DNA of 64,000 nt, from NCBI GenBank assembly GCA_022648325.1, contig JALCMG010000003.1, positions 124,001 through 188,000 on the forward strand, read 5' to 3'. Every line of letters begins with the position of its first letter. The stretch's first letter is position 1. Below the pieces are notes generated by a model. That model had not been told where the DNA came from. It worked only from the letters and a program-made list of their open reading frames with translations, and searched no databases. The position numbers and the translations under genes are program-made. The stretch comes from Olsenella sp. (lineage in GTDB: Bacteria > Actinomycetota > Coriobacteriia > Coriobacteriales > Atopobiaceae). This document shows, piece after piece, positions 17,239 to 25,223 of this stretch.

Positions 17239-18150
17239 ATGTCCATGCCAGCCACGCTTGCATTGCAGATAGTTGTCATGTTTATGCTGGTAGGCGTTGG
17301 GTTTGCGATGTTTCGCGCCGGCAAGATCACCATGGAGGGCAACCGTACCATCGGGAACGTCCTTGTGTACCTCTCGCTGCCCTGCGTCATCGTGAAGGGA
17401 CTCATGGTCGAGCGCACGGCGGAAAACGTCCTTGCGCTGGGGCTCTCCGCGCTCATGGGGTTTGCTGCGCTTCTCGTCTCCGCGCTTGTTGCGCGCGCTG
17501 TCCTGCGCGATGACGCCATTGGCAACTTTGCGGCGACATTCTCGAACCCCAGTTTCTTTGGGATTCCGCTGGTCGTTTCGATCCTGGGCCAGGGGCCCGT
17601 GTTCTACATGACCGCCTACATCGCGTTTATGAACCTGGGGCAGTGGACCTATGGCGTCTCGCTGCTCACAGGCGAGCGGGGGAGGGTGTCTCTGCGCTCC
17701 CTGATGTGCTCGCCGTTCATGGTGGCGACGCTCATTGGCCTTGTGCTCTTTGCGACCCAGCTGCAGCTTCCCAGCGTGGTGACGAGCTGCCTGGATTATG
17801 TCTCGGCGCTTAACACGCCGCTGGCGATGTTTGCCATTGGGGTCTACCTGGCGCAATCTCACCCGGCGGACATGATTCACCGCGTGGGGCTCTACAAGGT
17901 TGCCCTGGCGCGCCTGCTGCTGACGCCACTTGCCACGCTGGCGCTGCTGAGCCTGCTGCCCGCCTCGATGCTCGACATGAAGCTTGCGATTTTGATTGCA
18001 CAGGCGTGTCCGGTTGGCCTTAACGTGGCGGTGTATGCACAGCTCCACGATTCCGACTACGTCTATGCGGTAGAGACAGTTGTGGTCTCGGTGCTGCTCT
18101 CGCTGGTCTCGATTCCTTTGGCGGTGGGCTTGGCACAGCTGGTGTGGTAG
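17239..18150 (+). CDS. AEC (auxin efflux carrier) family transporter
   Basis: The 303-residue protein has about ten hydrophobic segments and the family pattern GNVLVYLSLPCVIVKGL near the start and FSNPSFFGIPLV in the first half. AEC transporters in bacteria move organic acids such as malate or lactate. The ATG at 17239 follows a GGGGGG run. It stands alone, 81 bases after the kinase gene; the exact substrate cannot be told. Confidence 0.75.
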   Translation: MSMPATLALQIVVMFMLVGVGFAMFRAGKITMEGNRTIGNVLVYLSLPCVIVKGLMVERTAENVLALGLSALMGFAALLVSALVARAVLRDDAIGNFAATFSNPSFFGIPLVVSILGQGPVFYMTAYIAFMNLGQWTYGVSLLTGERGRVSLRSLMCSPFMVATLIGLVLFATQLQLPSVVTSCLDYVSALNTPLAMFAIGVYLAQSHPADMIHRVGLYKVALARLLLTPLATLALLSLLPASMLDMKLAILIAQACPVGLNVAVYAQLHDSDYVYAVETVVVSVLLSLVSIPLAVGLAQLVW

Positions 18151-18201
18151 GACCTTGGCTTCCGCGCGCCTTTCGCAGGTAGACTTCTCCCTGCTGTCCC
18201 G

Positions 18202-18284
18202 CGTTCTTTATCGGTATCTAATAATCTCTCGCCACGTTTGCGCAGGTCGCAAGCGTGGCGAGTCTCAAATACCGCTAAAGAACG
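18202..18284. repeat. 83-bp palindromic repeat, copy 1
   Basis: The ends are CGTTCTTTATCGGTAT and its near-perfect inverse (one mismatch). Inside, CTCGCCACG pairs with CGTGGCGAG, then TTGCG with CGCAA, around a CAGGT loop. The whole unit can fold into one long interrupted hairpin. Copies 2 (19622) and 3 (56064) share ends and loop. Confidence 0.85.
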
Positions 18285-18311
18285 GGAGCGAGAGGTGGCG
18301 TTGCGATTGCT

Positions 18312-18346
18312 ATTTCGAAACTATAAAATTATTTGAGTTTCGAAAT
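18312..18346. promoter_or_regulatory. 11-bp palindrome before DUF4143 ATPase gene
   Basis: ATTTCGAAACT (18312-18322) and AGTTTCGAAAT (18336-18346) are perfect inverses around an AT-rich centre that includes TATAAAAT. The site ends 20 bases before the ATPase start codon. It fits an operator overlapping a promoter. Confidence 0.5.
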
Positions 18347-18366
18347 CGACCGAGGTGGTGCGTGTC

Positions 18367-19575
18367 ATGCCTATGATTTATCGCTCTACATATATTGAGC
18401 GCCTTCACTCCGTTGAAGGGACGAGTGACATTAAGGTCATTACTGGCGTGCGACGCTCTGGTAAGTCCGAGCTTATGAAGGCCTTCGCATCAGAGACCGC
18501 CTCGAATGATTCTCTGTCGAACAATGTCTATCTCGATCTTCTCGACCTTGATAACGAGGATCTCCTTGAGTATCACGCTCTGCATAAACGAGTGGTTGGG
18601 ATGTACCGAGAGAACGCGCACAACAGACTCTTCGTCGATGAAGTGCAGCTTTGCGATGGTTTTGAAAAGGCAATCAACAGTATTCACGCTCGTGGTGGCT
18701 GGGATATTTACCTTACCGGCTCCAATGCATTCCTCTTGAGTTCTGATCTTGCGTCTCTTTTCACTGGTCGCCAAAGAGAGATCCACATTTTTCCGTTTAG
18801 CTTTTCCGAGGATCGCACGTACTTTGGAAACGGAAGTGAGGTTGACTCCGATTTCGATGCCTATGTGAGGCGAGGTGGCTTGGCCGGGTCGTACGCATAC
18901 GACAGCCTAACGGAGTCCTACGGCTACATTCGTGATGTTTATCGGACGATTCTTACCCGCGATTTAGTGCAGAAGTACTCTCTCTCCGACGTTACGGTAT
19001 TGGAGCATCTTGCAGAATACCTGATGGATAACGCTGGAAACCTCAATTCCCCCAACAACATTGCTAACACCCTTGAGGCGAACAGAGTGTCCACTAACCA
19101 TGTGACCGTTGGCCGGTACATGTCATATCTGCGCGATGCCTTTGTATTTTATGAAGCAAAGCGCTTCGACATCAAAGGAAAAAAGTATTTGAGCACTCAA
19201 GCAAAGCATTACGTTTGTGATACGGGGATGCGATATGCAGTCCTCGGCACTCGCAATATGGAGTGGGGGCGCATGTACGAGAACGTAGTGTTTCTCGAGC
19301 TCCTACGCCGTGGCTACGAAGTTCATGTTGGCAAGCTTTACCAAAAGGAAGTGGACTTCGTAGCCAAAAAGGAATCTGAGCTTGTATACGTACAGGTAAG
19401 TGATGATATTAGTTCACAGTCCACACTTGATCGTGAGCTATTGCCCCTTCTCTCCATCAGAGACGCCTATCCCAAAGTTCTTATCGCAAGGACGAGGCAC
19501 GAGGAATATTCAATTGAGGGAGTCCGTATTATCGATATCGCCAGATGGCTTCTGGGTGAGGTGACATTTGGTTGA
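18367..19575 (+). CDS. AAA_14/DUF4143 family ATPase
   Basis: The 402-residue protein has Walker A GVRRSGKSEL (about 23-32), a Walker B-like LFVDEVQL near 87, ITRD-type arginine-finger region (RTILTRDLVQKYSL) and a C-terminal DUF4143 nuclease-like part (MYENVVFLELLRRGYEVHVGK and VDFVAKKE, the latter resembling a PD-(D/E)XK core). The family is common in gut bacteria and its function is not settled. I chose ATG 18367; GTG 18355 and ATG 18373 are alternatives. Direct copies of the 83-bp palindrome lie on both sides. Confidence 0.85.
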   Translation: MPMIYRSTYIERLHSVEGTSDIKVITGVRRSGKSELMKAFASETASNDSLSNNVYLDLLDLDNEDLLEYHALHKRVVGMYRENAHNRLFVDEVQLCDGFEKAINSIHARGGWDIYLTGSNAFLLSSDLASLFTGRQREIHIFPFSFSEDRTYFGNGSEVDSDFDAYVRRGGLAGSYAYDSLTESYGYIRDVYRTILTRDLVQKYSLSDVTVLEHLAEYLMDNAGNLNSPNNIANTLEANRVSTNHVTVGRYMSYLRDAFVFYEAKRFDIKGKKYLSTQAKHYVCDTGMRYAVLGTRNMEWGRMYENVVFLELLRRGYEVHVGKLYQKEVDFVAKKESELVYVQVSDDISSQSTLDRELLPLLSIRDAYPKVLIARTRHEEYSIEGVRIIDIARWLLGEVTFG

Positions 19576-19621
19576 CGTGTCCGACCCGTGTTTCCGCGCT
19601 GCACTCCATCGAGCCGCCCTG

Positions 19622-19704
19622 CGTTCTTTATCGGTATCTGTGAATCTCTCGCTACGTTTGCGCAGGTCACAGATGCGGCGAGTCTCAAATACCGCTAAAG
19701 AACG
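19622..19704. repeat. 83-bp palindromic repeat, copy 2
   Basis: Same length and orientation as copy 1, with the same end sequences and the TTTGCGCAGGTC loop. The inner stem has decayed (CTCGCTACG against GCGGCGAG). It starts 46 bases after the ATPase stop codon. Confidence 0.85.
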
Positions 19705-19951
19705 GGGGGATTGGCTGACGGCATTGATGCTGCTCTGGATGGCAGAGTATTTCGGTTGGGCTACGGTTTTTCCGGGACCCCTCAAGTAGTAACTGGTTTG
19801 AAGTTTGTTAAACCGCAGGTCAGCAAATTACCACTGTTGAAATAACACATAAGGAATTGTACAAAAACTGCTGCCAACCGGAACTCTATTCTTGAGGCTG
19901 GAGTTGCCGTGACCTTCTCGTCTCGTACTCCTGCGCGCATTTGCCGGAGTT

Positions 19952-20020
19952 TAGCTCCATTTCTTAAAACCAATGGGCGGCAACTGGGCAAACGTGGTGG
20001 TCGTTTAAGAAATGGAGCTA
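19952..20020. repeat. 17-bp perfect inverted repeat, 35-base loop
   Basis: TAGCTCCATTTCTTAAA (19952-19968) and its inverse (20004-20020) enclose 35 bases. It is not followed by a T-run on the plus strand, so it is not an obvious terminator. The stretch 19705-20228 otherwise shows no gene that I trust. Confidence 0.7.
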
Positions 20021-20228
20021 TTCTCTGCGGGGGCAAGAAAATGGTGCCGACGCATGCGTGGTAGCGAGCGGCGCGGTAGGCCCATCTGTAGCTGCGGGAA
20101 AAGGCGTTCCGGCGCCATTGGCGCCATCGCCGCCTCCAGGCACCCGACCCCCCCAGAATCGTGCAGAGCTTACGCCCGTTTTCGTCCCGCCCTCTTCGCC
20201 AGCGCCCCTTCGTGCTACCATGCCCCCT

Positions 20229-20498
20229 AGGCAATGACGGAGAGGTTTGGTCGTCGCGTCGCCAGCGGACAAGAGATGGGGCTCACCGGCTGAGAGGTCC
20301 CTCCAAGGCTGACGTCCAGAGTTCACTCCACCAGCCGCAACCTCAAAGCGGGCCACGTGGCCCTGCGAGTAGGGAAGCCGTAGGCCCCACGGCACGGGGC
20401 GTAACGAGTGGGCGCGCGCGAGAGAAAACGGGCGCGTCAATCAAGGTGGTACCGCGGAGACGTCCGTCCTTGGGCAGCATGGCCCGGGACGGTTTTTT
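20229..20498 (+). promoter_or_regulatory. T-box riboswitch leader and terminator of pheST
   Basis: AAGGTGGTACCGCGG at 20443-20457 is the T-box sequence that binds the uncharged tRNA acceptor end. It is followed by a terminator: CCGTCC (20464-20469), GGGACGG (20486-20492) and a T-run (20493-20498). The upstream part fits stem I; TTC at 20322-20324 (GAGTTCACTCC) is a plausible phenylalanine specifier. Uncharged tRNA-Phe should favour antitermination and expression of pheS and pheT. The 5' limit is estimated. Confidence 0.85.
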
Positions 20499-20522
20499 AT
20501 TGGCTTTGGAAAGGAACGCACT

Positions 20523-21590
20523 ATGGCGATGTCCGATGACCTCAAGTCCATTGAGGCGCAGGCAGAGGAGGGGCTCAAGCGCGCTGAGACCATGGAGGCC
20601 CTGGAGGCGCTGCGCGTCTCCATGCTCGGCCGCAAGGGCAGGCTCACGGCCCTCATGCACACGATGGGCCAGGTCCCGCCCGAGGAGCGCCGCGCCATGG
20701 GGCAGATGGCCAACACCGTGCGCGCCAAGGTAGAGGCCGGTATCACCGCCCGCCGCGAAGAGCTGGCAAACGAGCTGCTGGAGTGCCGCATGGCCGCCGA
20801 CGCGGTGGACGTCACGCTTCCCGGTCGCACACTCTCGCCTGGCACGCAGCACCTCATCAACCAGATTCGCGAGGAGATCGAGGACATCTTCTGCGGCCTG
20901 GGCTACACCGTCGAGGACGGCCCCTACGTCGAGACCACCTACTACAACTTCACTGCGCTCAACGCCCCTGAGGACCACCCCAGCCGCTCCGCGCGCGACA
21001 CCTTCTACGTGGTGGACAACGCCCCCGAGGGCAAGGAGGCCCACGTCCAGGGTGAGTCTGACATCCTGCTGCGCACCCAGACCTCGGGCGTGCAGGTGCA
21101 CACCATGGAGACCCACGAGCCTCCCATCTACATGATCTGCCCCGGCACCGTCTTTCGCCCGGACACCGCAGACGCCAACCACCTTCCGCAGTTCACGCAG
21201 GTGGAGGGCCTCGTCGTGGACGAGGGCATCACCTTTGGCGACCTCAAGGGCACGCTCGACTACTTCACCCGCGAGATCTTTGGCAAGGACCGCGCCACGC
21301 GCTACCGCCCGCACTTCTTCCCGTTCACGGAGCCCAGCTGCGAGGTCGACGTCTCCTGCGGCGTGTGCCACGGCAAGGGCTGCCGCTTCTGCAAGAACAC
21401 CGGCTGGCTGGAGATCCTGGGCTGCGGCATGGTAGACCCCAACGTCTTCCGCTACTGCGGCATCGACCCCGAGAAGTACACCGGCTTTGCCTTTGGCATT
21501 GGCGTCGAGCGCGTGGCCGCGCTCCGCTACGACCTGCCTGACCTGCGCATGCTCATGACCGGCGACATGCGCTTCCTGAACCAGTTCTAG
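20523..21590 (+). CDS. pheS: Phenylalanyl-tRNA synthetase alpha subunit
   Basis: Catalytic alpha subunit of the cytosolic alpha2-beta2 enzyme that charges tRNA-Phe. At 355 residues it has the usual length. The N-terminal coiled coil (about 1-90) is followed by the class II core with GRTLSPGTQHLINQ, the THEPPIYMICPGTVFRPDTAD motif 2 region, EPSCEVDVSCG and the C-terminal FGIGVERVAAL motif 3. A CxxC-like insert (CGVCHGKGCRFC) is present. ATG 20523 follows AAAGGAACG. Controlled by the T-box upstream, with pheT 104 bases downstream. Confidence 0.97.
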   Translation: MAMSDDLKSIEAQAEEGLKRAETMEALEALRVSMLGRKGRLTALMHTMGQVPPEERRAMGQMANTVRAKVEAGITARREELANELLECRMAADAVDVTLPGRTLSPGTQHLINQIREEIEDIFCGLGYTVEDGPYVETTYYNFTALNAPEDHPSRSARDTFYVVDNAPEGKEAHVQGESDILLRTQTSGVQVHTMETHEPPIYMICPGTVFRPDTADANHLPQFTQVEGLVVDEGITFGDLKGTLDYFTREIFGKDRATRYRPHFFPFTEPSCEVDVSCGVCHGKGCRFCKNTGWLEILGCGMVDPNVFRYCGIDPEKYTGFAFGIGVERVAALRYDLPDLRMLMTGDMRFLNQF

Positions 21591-21694
21591 GCAGGGCCAA
21601 AGGAGAGACACCCCCCCGGCGCAGTCGCGTCCGGGAGGCGAGAGACAAGAAGCAGGGCGGTGGCCTTCTCCGCCCAGAAGGGAATGCAGATACC

Positions 21695-24157
21695 ATGCGT
21701 GTTTCGTATGAGTGGCTCAAGGACATGGTGGACGTGCCCGAGGACCCCAAGGACCTGGTCAGCGAGTACAGCCGTACCGGCACCGAGGTGGAGGGTGTCG
21801 AGCGCGTTGGCGCCGACCTCGACCGCGTCTACACGGCCCAGGTGGTGAGCAAGAAGCCGCACCCGGACTCCGACCACATGTGGCTCTGCCAGGTCTCCGT
21901 TGGCGACAAGAACGTCGACGAGAACGGCAACCCCGTGCCGCTGCAGATTGTCTGCGGCGCCCAGAACTTCAACGAGGGCGACCACATCGTGACCGCCATG
22001 ATCGGGGCCGTGCTCCCCGGCGGCGTGAAGATCAAGAAGTCCAAGCTTCGCGGCGTCGAGTCCTGCGGCATGAACTGCTCCGAGCGCGAGCTCGGCCTGG
22101 GCAACGACCACGACGGCATCATCATCCTGCCGCCCGATGCGCCCGTTGGCATGCTCTACACGGACTACCTGGGCAGCTCGGACACGGTGATCGACTGCGA
22201 GATCACCCCCAACCGCCCAGACTGCCTCTCGATGGTGGGCATGGCGGTCGAGACCTCTGCCGTTCTCGACGAGGACACCCACATCACGCTTCCCGCCATC
22301 AAGGACGAGAAGGGGTCCGATGCCCACGACCTGGTGGACGTGCGCATCGATGACGCCGAGCTCTGCCCGCGCTACACCGCCCGCGTGGTGCGCAACGTGA
22401 AGATCGGCCCCAGCCCCGAGTGGCTCGCGCGCCGCGTGATCGCCGCCGGCTCCAGGCCCATCAACAACGTGGTGGACGTCACCAACTACGTGATGTACCT
22501 CACCGGCCAGCCGCTGCATGCCTTTGACCTGGGGAAGCTCCAGAAGCGCGAGGGCGGCAAGCGTCACGTGGTGGTTCGCGCCGCGCGCGACGGCGAGCTT
22601 CTCACCACCCTCGACGGCAAGGAGCGCGCGCTCACGCCCGACATGTGCGTCATCACCGACAACGGCGAGACGCCCATCGCCCTCGCCGGCGTTATGGGCG
22701 GCCTTGACTCCGAGATCGACGAGAGCACGACCGACGTCCTTCTCGAGAGCGCTACCTTCTCCTCCGGCCACGTCTCCCGCACGAGCCGCAACCTGGATCT
22801 CATGAGCGAGGCCTCCATCCGCTACGAGCGCCAGGTCGACGGCGCCGGCTGCGCGGACGTCTCCAACGTCGCGGCGGCCCTCTTTGGGGAGTGCTGCTCG
22901 GCGGAGGTCTGCCCGGGCATCGTGGACGTCTATCCCGCGCCCGTTCCCGCGCCTGTGATCACCATGCGTCCCGCCCGCGTGCGCGCGCTTGCCGGCGCGG
23001 ATATCCCCGACGACTTCATGGTCGCCCGCCTCAAGCGCCTTGGTTGCCAGGTCGAGCCCGCCGACGGCGGCGCCTACACGGTGACCGCCCCCACCAACCG
23101 CCCCGACCTTACCCGCGAGGTCGACCTCATCGAGGAGGTCGTGCGCCTCTGGGGCGAGGGCGACATCACGCCCACGCTTCCCGCGGCACGCAACCATGCC
23201 GGTGGCCTGACCGTCGACCAGCAGCGCATCCGCAAGATTGGCCGTACGCTGCGCGCCTGCGGCCTCTCCGAGACAACCACGTACTGCTTTGCCGACGCGA
23301 ACGACCTCTCCAAGCTTGGCATGAGCGAGGAGGGGCGCGGCATCCCCGTCAAGATCATCAACCCACTCGTTGCCGACCAGGCCGAGATGCGTCGCTCGAT
23401 TCTCCCCGGGCTTCTCCGCTCGGTTGCCTACAACCTCGATCACGGCGTGGACGCCGTGGCGCTCTACGAGATTGGTCGCGTCTTCTTTGGCCACGAGAAC
23501 AGGAGCCAGCCTGACGAGCCCAGCTTTGTGTGCGGCGTGCTCTCCGGCCACCGCGACGACGAGTGGTGCCAGAAGTTCCAGGACTACGACTTCTTCGACG
23601 CCAAGGGCGTGGTCGAGCAGCTCCTCTCGGCGCTTCGCGTGACCAAGGTGCGCTTCAAGGTGGCAGACCCGCAGACCTACGGCTGGCTGCAGCCCGGCCG
23701 CGCTGCCGAGGTCTACGGCAACAAGGGCGAGCTCATGGGTTGGGTGGGTAACGTCCATCCCAAGGCGCTCAAGGCCTTTGGCGTCGACGCCCCCGTGGTT
23801 GCCTTCGAGCTCTCGGTCGAGTCGCTCCTACGCCTTGCGCACCGTGAGCTGCCCTACGTCGACGTGCCCACGCTGCCTGGCGTGGACGTTGACCTGGCTA
23901 TCGTCGTTGACGAGTCGGTGACCTGCGAGCAGCTCGAGCAGCGCATCAAGAGCGCCGGAGGCAAGCTTCTGGCGGATGTGCGCCTCTTCGACGTGTACCG
24001 CGACCCCGTGCGCGTTGGCGTGGGCAAGAAGTCCATGGCCTTCTCGCTCACCTATCGCTCTGCCGATCACACGCTGACCTCCGAGGAGGTGGACCGCGCC
24101 CACAAGAAGCTCGTGGACAAGGTCTGCCGCGCCACTGGCGGAGAGGTCCGCAGCTAG
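21695..24157 (+). CDS. pheT: Phenylalanyl-tRNA synthetase beta subunit
   Basis: Beta subunit (820 residues, normal bacterial length) with tRNA-binding EMAP-like domain about 40-150, B3/4 editing domain about 200-400 that hydrolyses Tyr-tRNA-Phe, B5 domain, class II-like core (ERQVDGAG further on, LLPGLLRSVAYNLDHG) and a C-terminal anticodon-binding FDX-ACB domain (KSMAFSLTYRSADHTLTSEEV). ATG 21695 follows AAGGGAATG. Second gene of the T-box operon. Confidence 0.97.
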   Translation: MRVSYEWLKDMVDVPEDPKDLVSEYSRTGTEVEGVERVGADLDRVYTAQVVSKKPHPDSDHMWLCQVSVGDKNVDENGNPVPLQIVCGAQNFNEGDHIVTAMIGAVLPGGVKIKKSKLRGVESCGMNCSERELGLGNDHDGIIILPPDAPVGMLYTDYLGSSDTVIDCEITPNRPDCLSMVGMAVETSAVLDEDTHITLPAIKDEKGSDAHDLVDVRIDDAELCPRYTARVVRNVKIGPSPEWLARRVIAAGSRPINNVVDVTNYVMYLTGQPLHAFDLGKLQKREGGKRHVVVRAARDGELLTTLDGKERALTPDMCVITDNGETPIALAGVMGGLDSEIDESTTDVLLESATFSSGHVSRTSRNLDLMSEASIRYERQVDGAGCADVSNVAAALFGECCSAEVCPGIVDVYPAPVPAPVITMRPARVRALAGADIPDDFMVARLKRLGCQVEPADGGAYTVTAPTNRPDLTREVDLIEEVVRLWGEGDITPTLPAARNHAGGLTVDQQRIRKIGRTLRACGLSETTTYCFADANDLSKLGMSEEGRGIPVKIINPLVADQAEMRRSILPGLLRSVAYNLDHGVDAVALYEIGRVFFGHENRSQPDEPSFVCGVLSGHRDDEWCQKFQDYDFFDAKGVVEQLLSALRVTKVRFKVADPQTYGWLQPGRAAEVYGNKGELMGWVGNVHPKALKAFGVDAPVVAFELSVESLLRLAHRELPYVDVPTLPGVDVDLAIVVDESVTCEQLEQRIKSAGGKLLADVRLFDVYRDPVRVGVGKKSMAFSLTYRSADHTLTSEEVDRAHKKLVDKVCRATGGEVRS

Positions 24158-24188
24158 CGGCCTTCCCGCGCTGCAGGAACGCGCGCTC

Positions 24189-24863
24189 GTGCCGAGCTGG
24201 AACATACATACCGCCCACGTCGAGCGGCTCCTTCGCGAGGAGGGGGCCGCTCGGCTGGGTGTGCGCGACGTTAACGTCTTTCTCTTTGGCAACCTTCTGC
24301 CCGACATCTACGTGGGGTACATGGTGCCGGTACCCGTAGCCCGGCTGCGCGACTATCGCGAGACGCACTTTGCCGACGGCGGTGCTATTCCCTCGCCAAA
24401 CTACGAGGCGTTTTGGGAGCGCTACGTCGTGGGTGGCGGTACAAGTGCCACTGGTCCCGTGCATGACCTGGTGCTTGGCGCCTGGGCGCACCTCGTGTGC
24501 GACTCCGTGTACAACACGCATACGCGGGCGTATATTGCCTCCATCGGCGTGAAGGCGGGCGACGTCACTCGCAAGCGCAAGCAGCGAGACTTCGCGCTCT
24601 TTGGGAGATCCTTTGATATCTCTCTGCGTCCGCGCGTGACGCCGGAACTCATGGCGGCCTGTGCCGCGTATCCCCAGTATTCCATTGGCGAGGAAGACGT
24701 GCGCGAGGCCGTTGCCGTTGCGGGGCATATTGTGGACGAGAATCACGCAGGCCTCATCTGTGGGGTTCCCGAATACGACCTGCTTACGCCCGAGTTCTTC
24801 GCCAAGGCATCTGCCGAGGCAAATGCGACGATTGTCGCCGGACTTTGTAGGCTGACCTCATAG
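24189..24863 (+). CDS. Conserved protein, possible zinc-dependent phospholipase C-like fold
   Basis: The 224-residue protein starts at GTG 24189 (MPSWNIHTAHVERLL). The HTAH motif, FGNLLPDIYVGY and GAWAHLVCDS contain His and Asp residues in the spacing of metal-dependent helical hydrolases such as zinc-dependent phospholipase C, but I cannot confirm the family. There is no signal peptide. It follows pheT by 31 bases and may be read through from that operon. Confidence 0.55.
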   Translation: MPSWNIHTAHVERLLREEGAARLGVRDVNVFLFGNLLPDIYVGYMVPVPVARLRDYRETHFADGGAIPSPNYEAFWERYVVGGGTSATGPVHDLVLGAWAHLVCDSVYNTHTRAYIASIGVKAGDVTRKRKQRDFALFGRSFDISLRPRVTPELMAACAAYPQYSIGEEDVREAVAVAGHIVDENHAGLICGVPEYDLLTPEFFAKASAEANATIVAGLCRLTS

Positions 24864-25075
24864 CCACGCCTTCCACCTGCGGCGTTACGTCTCACGTTGC
24901 CAATCTTGCCCCCGATGTTACGCGTGGTTCACCGTCCCGCAAAGGTTGGTGGCCACCATGGGAGGGGAACGGTCGGGTTCCCCCGAACACCCGGCCGTCT
25001 CTCCCGTCCCTCGGTCTTTCGAGGGATCCCTTCCCGGTGGCCACGGTCCTAGACTGCGGCCATTCGCTTCGAGCC

Positions 25076-25106
25076 ATGAGACAAAGGGACAGTCCCTTTG
25101 TCTCAT
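25076..25106. repeat. 31-bp perfect palindrome, copy 1 of family
   Basis: ATGAGACAAAGGGAC, one central base, then the exact inverse. Related copies occur at 60727 and 62725. It lies in the 360-base stretch 24864-25223, which has no convincing gene. Downstream of the palindrome GAAACGTTTATC (25127-25138) resembles a LacI-family operator and would suit control of the GH13 gene. Confidence 0.85.
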
Positions 25107-25223
25107 CCAAATCCGTACATGTTTGTGAAACGTTTATCGCGTATGGTGTATGGTTGAGTTGCCGGCGAGGCGCTTTCGGGCGTCGTCTGCACTGTCGTCT
25201 CGCCCATGACGTGAGGAGCAACG

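Noticed and set aside
19705-19850. Possible gene remnant after repeat copy 2 (ADGIDAALDGRVFRLGYGFSG frame)
   Set aside because: Short open frame without start, ribosome binding site or recognisable match.
20161-20733. Open frame across the T-box leader
   Set aside because: Overlaps the T-box and terminator and enters pheS in another frame; Arg/Pro-rich, no domain.
21587-23758. 723-residue open frame antisense to pheT
   Set aside because: Shadow of GC-rich codon use in a well-supported pheT gene. No ribosome binding site or recognisable domain.
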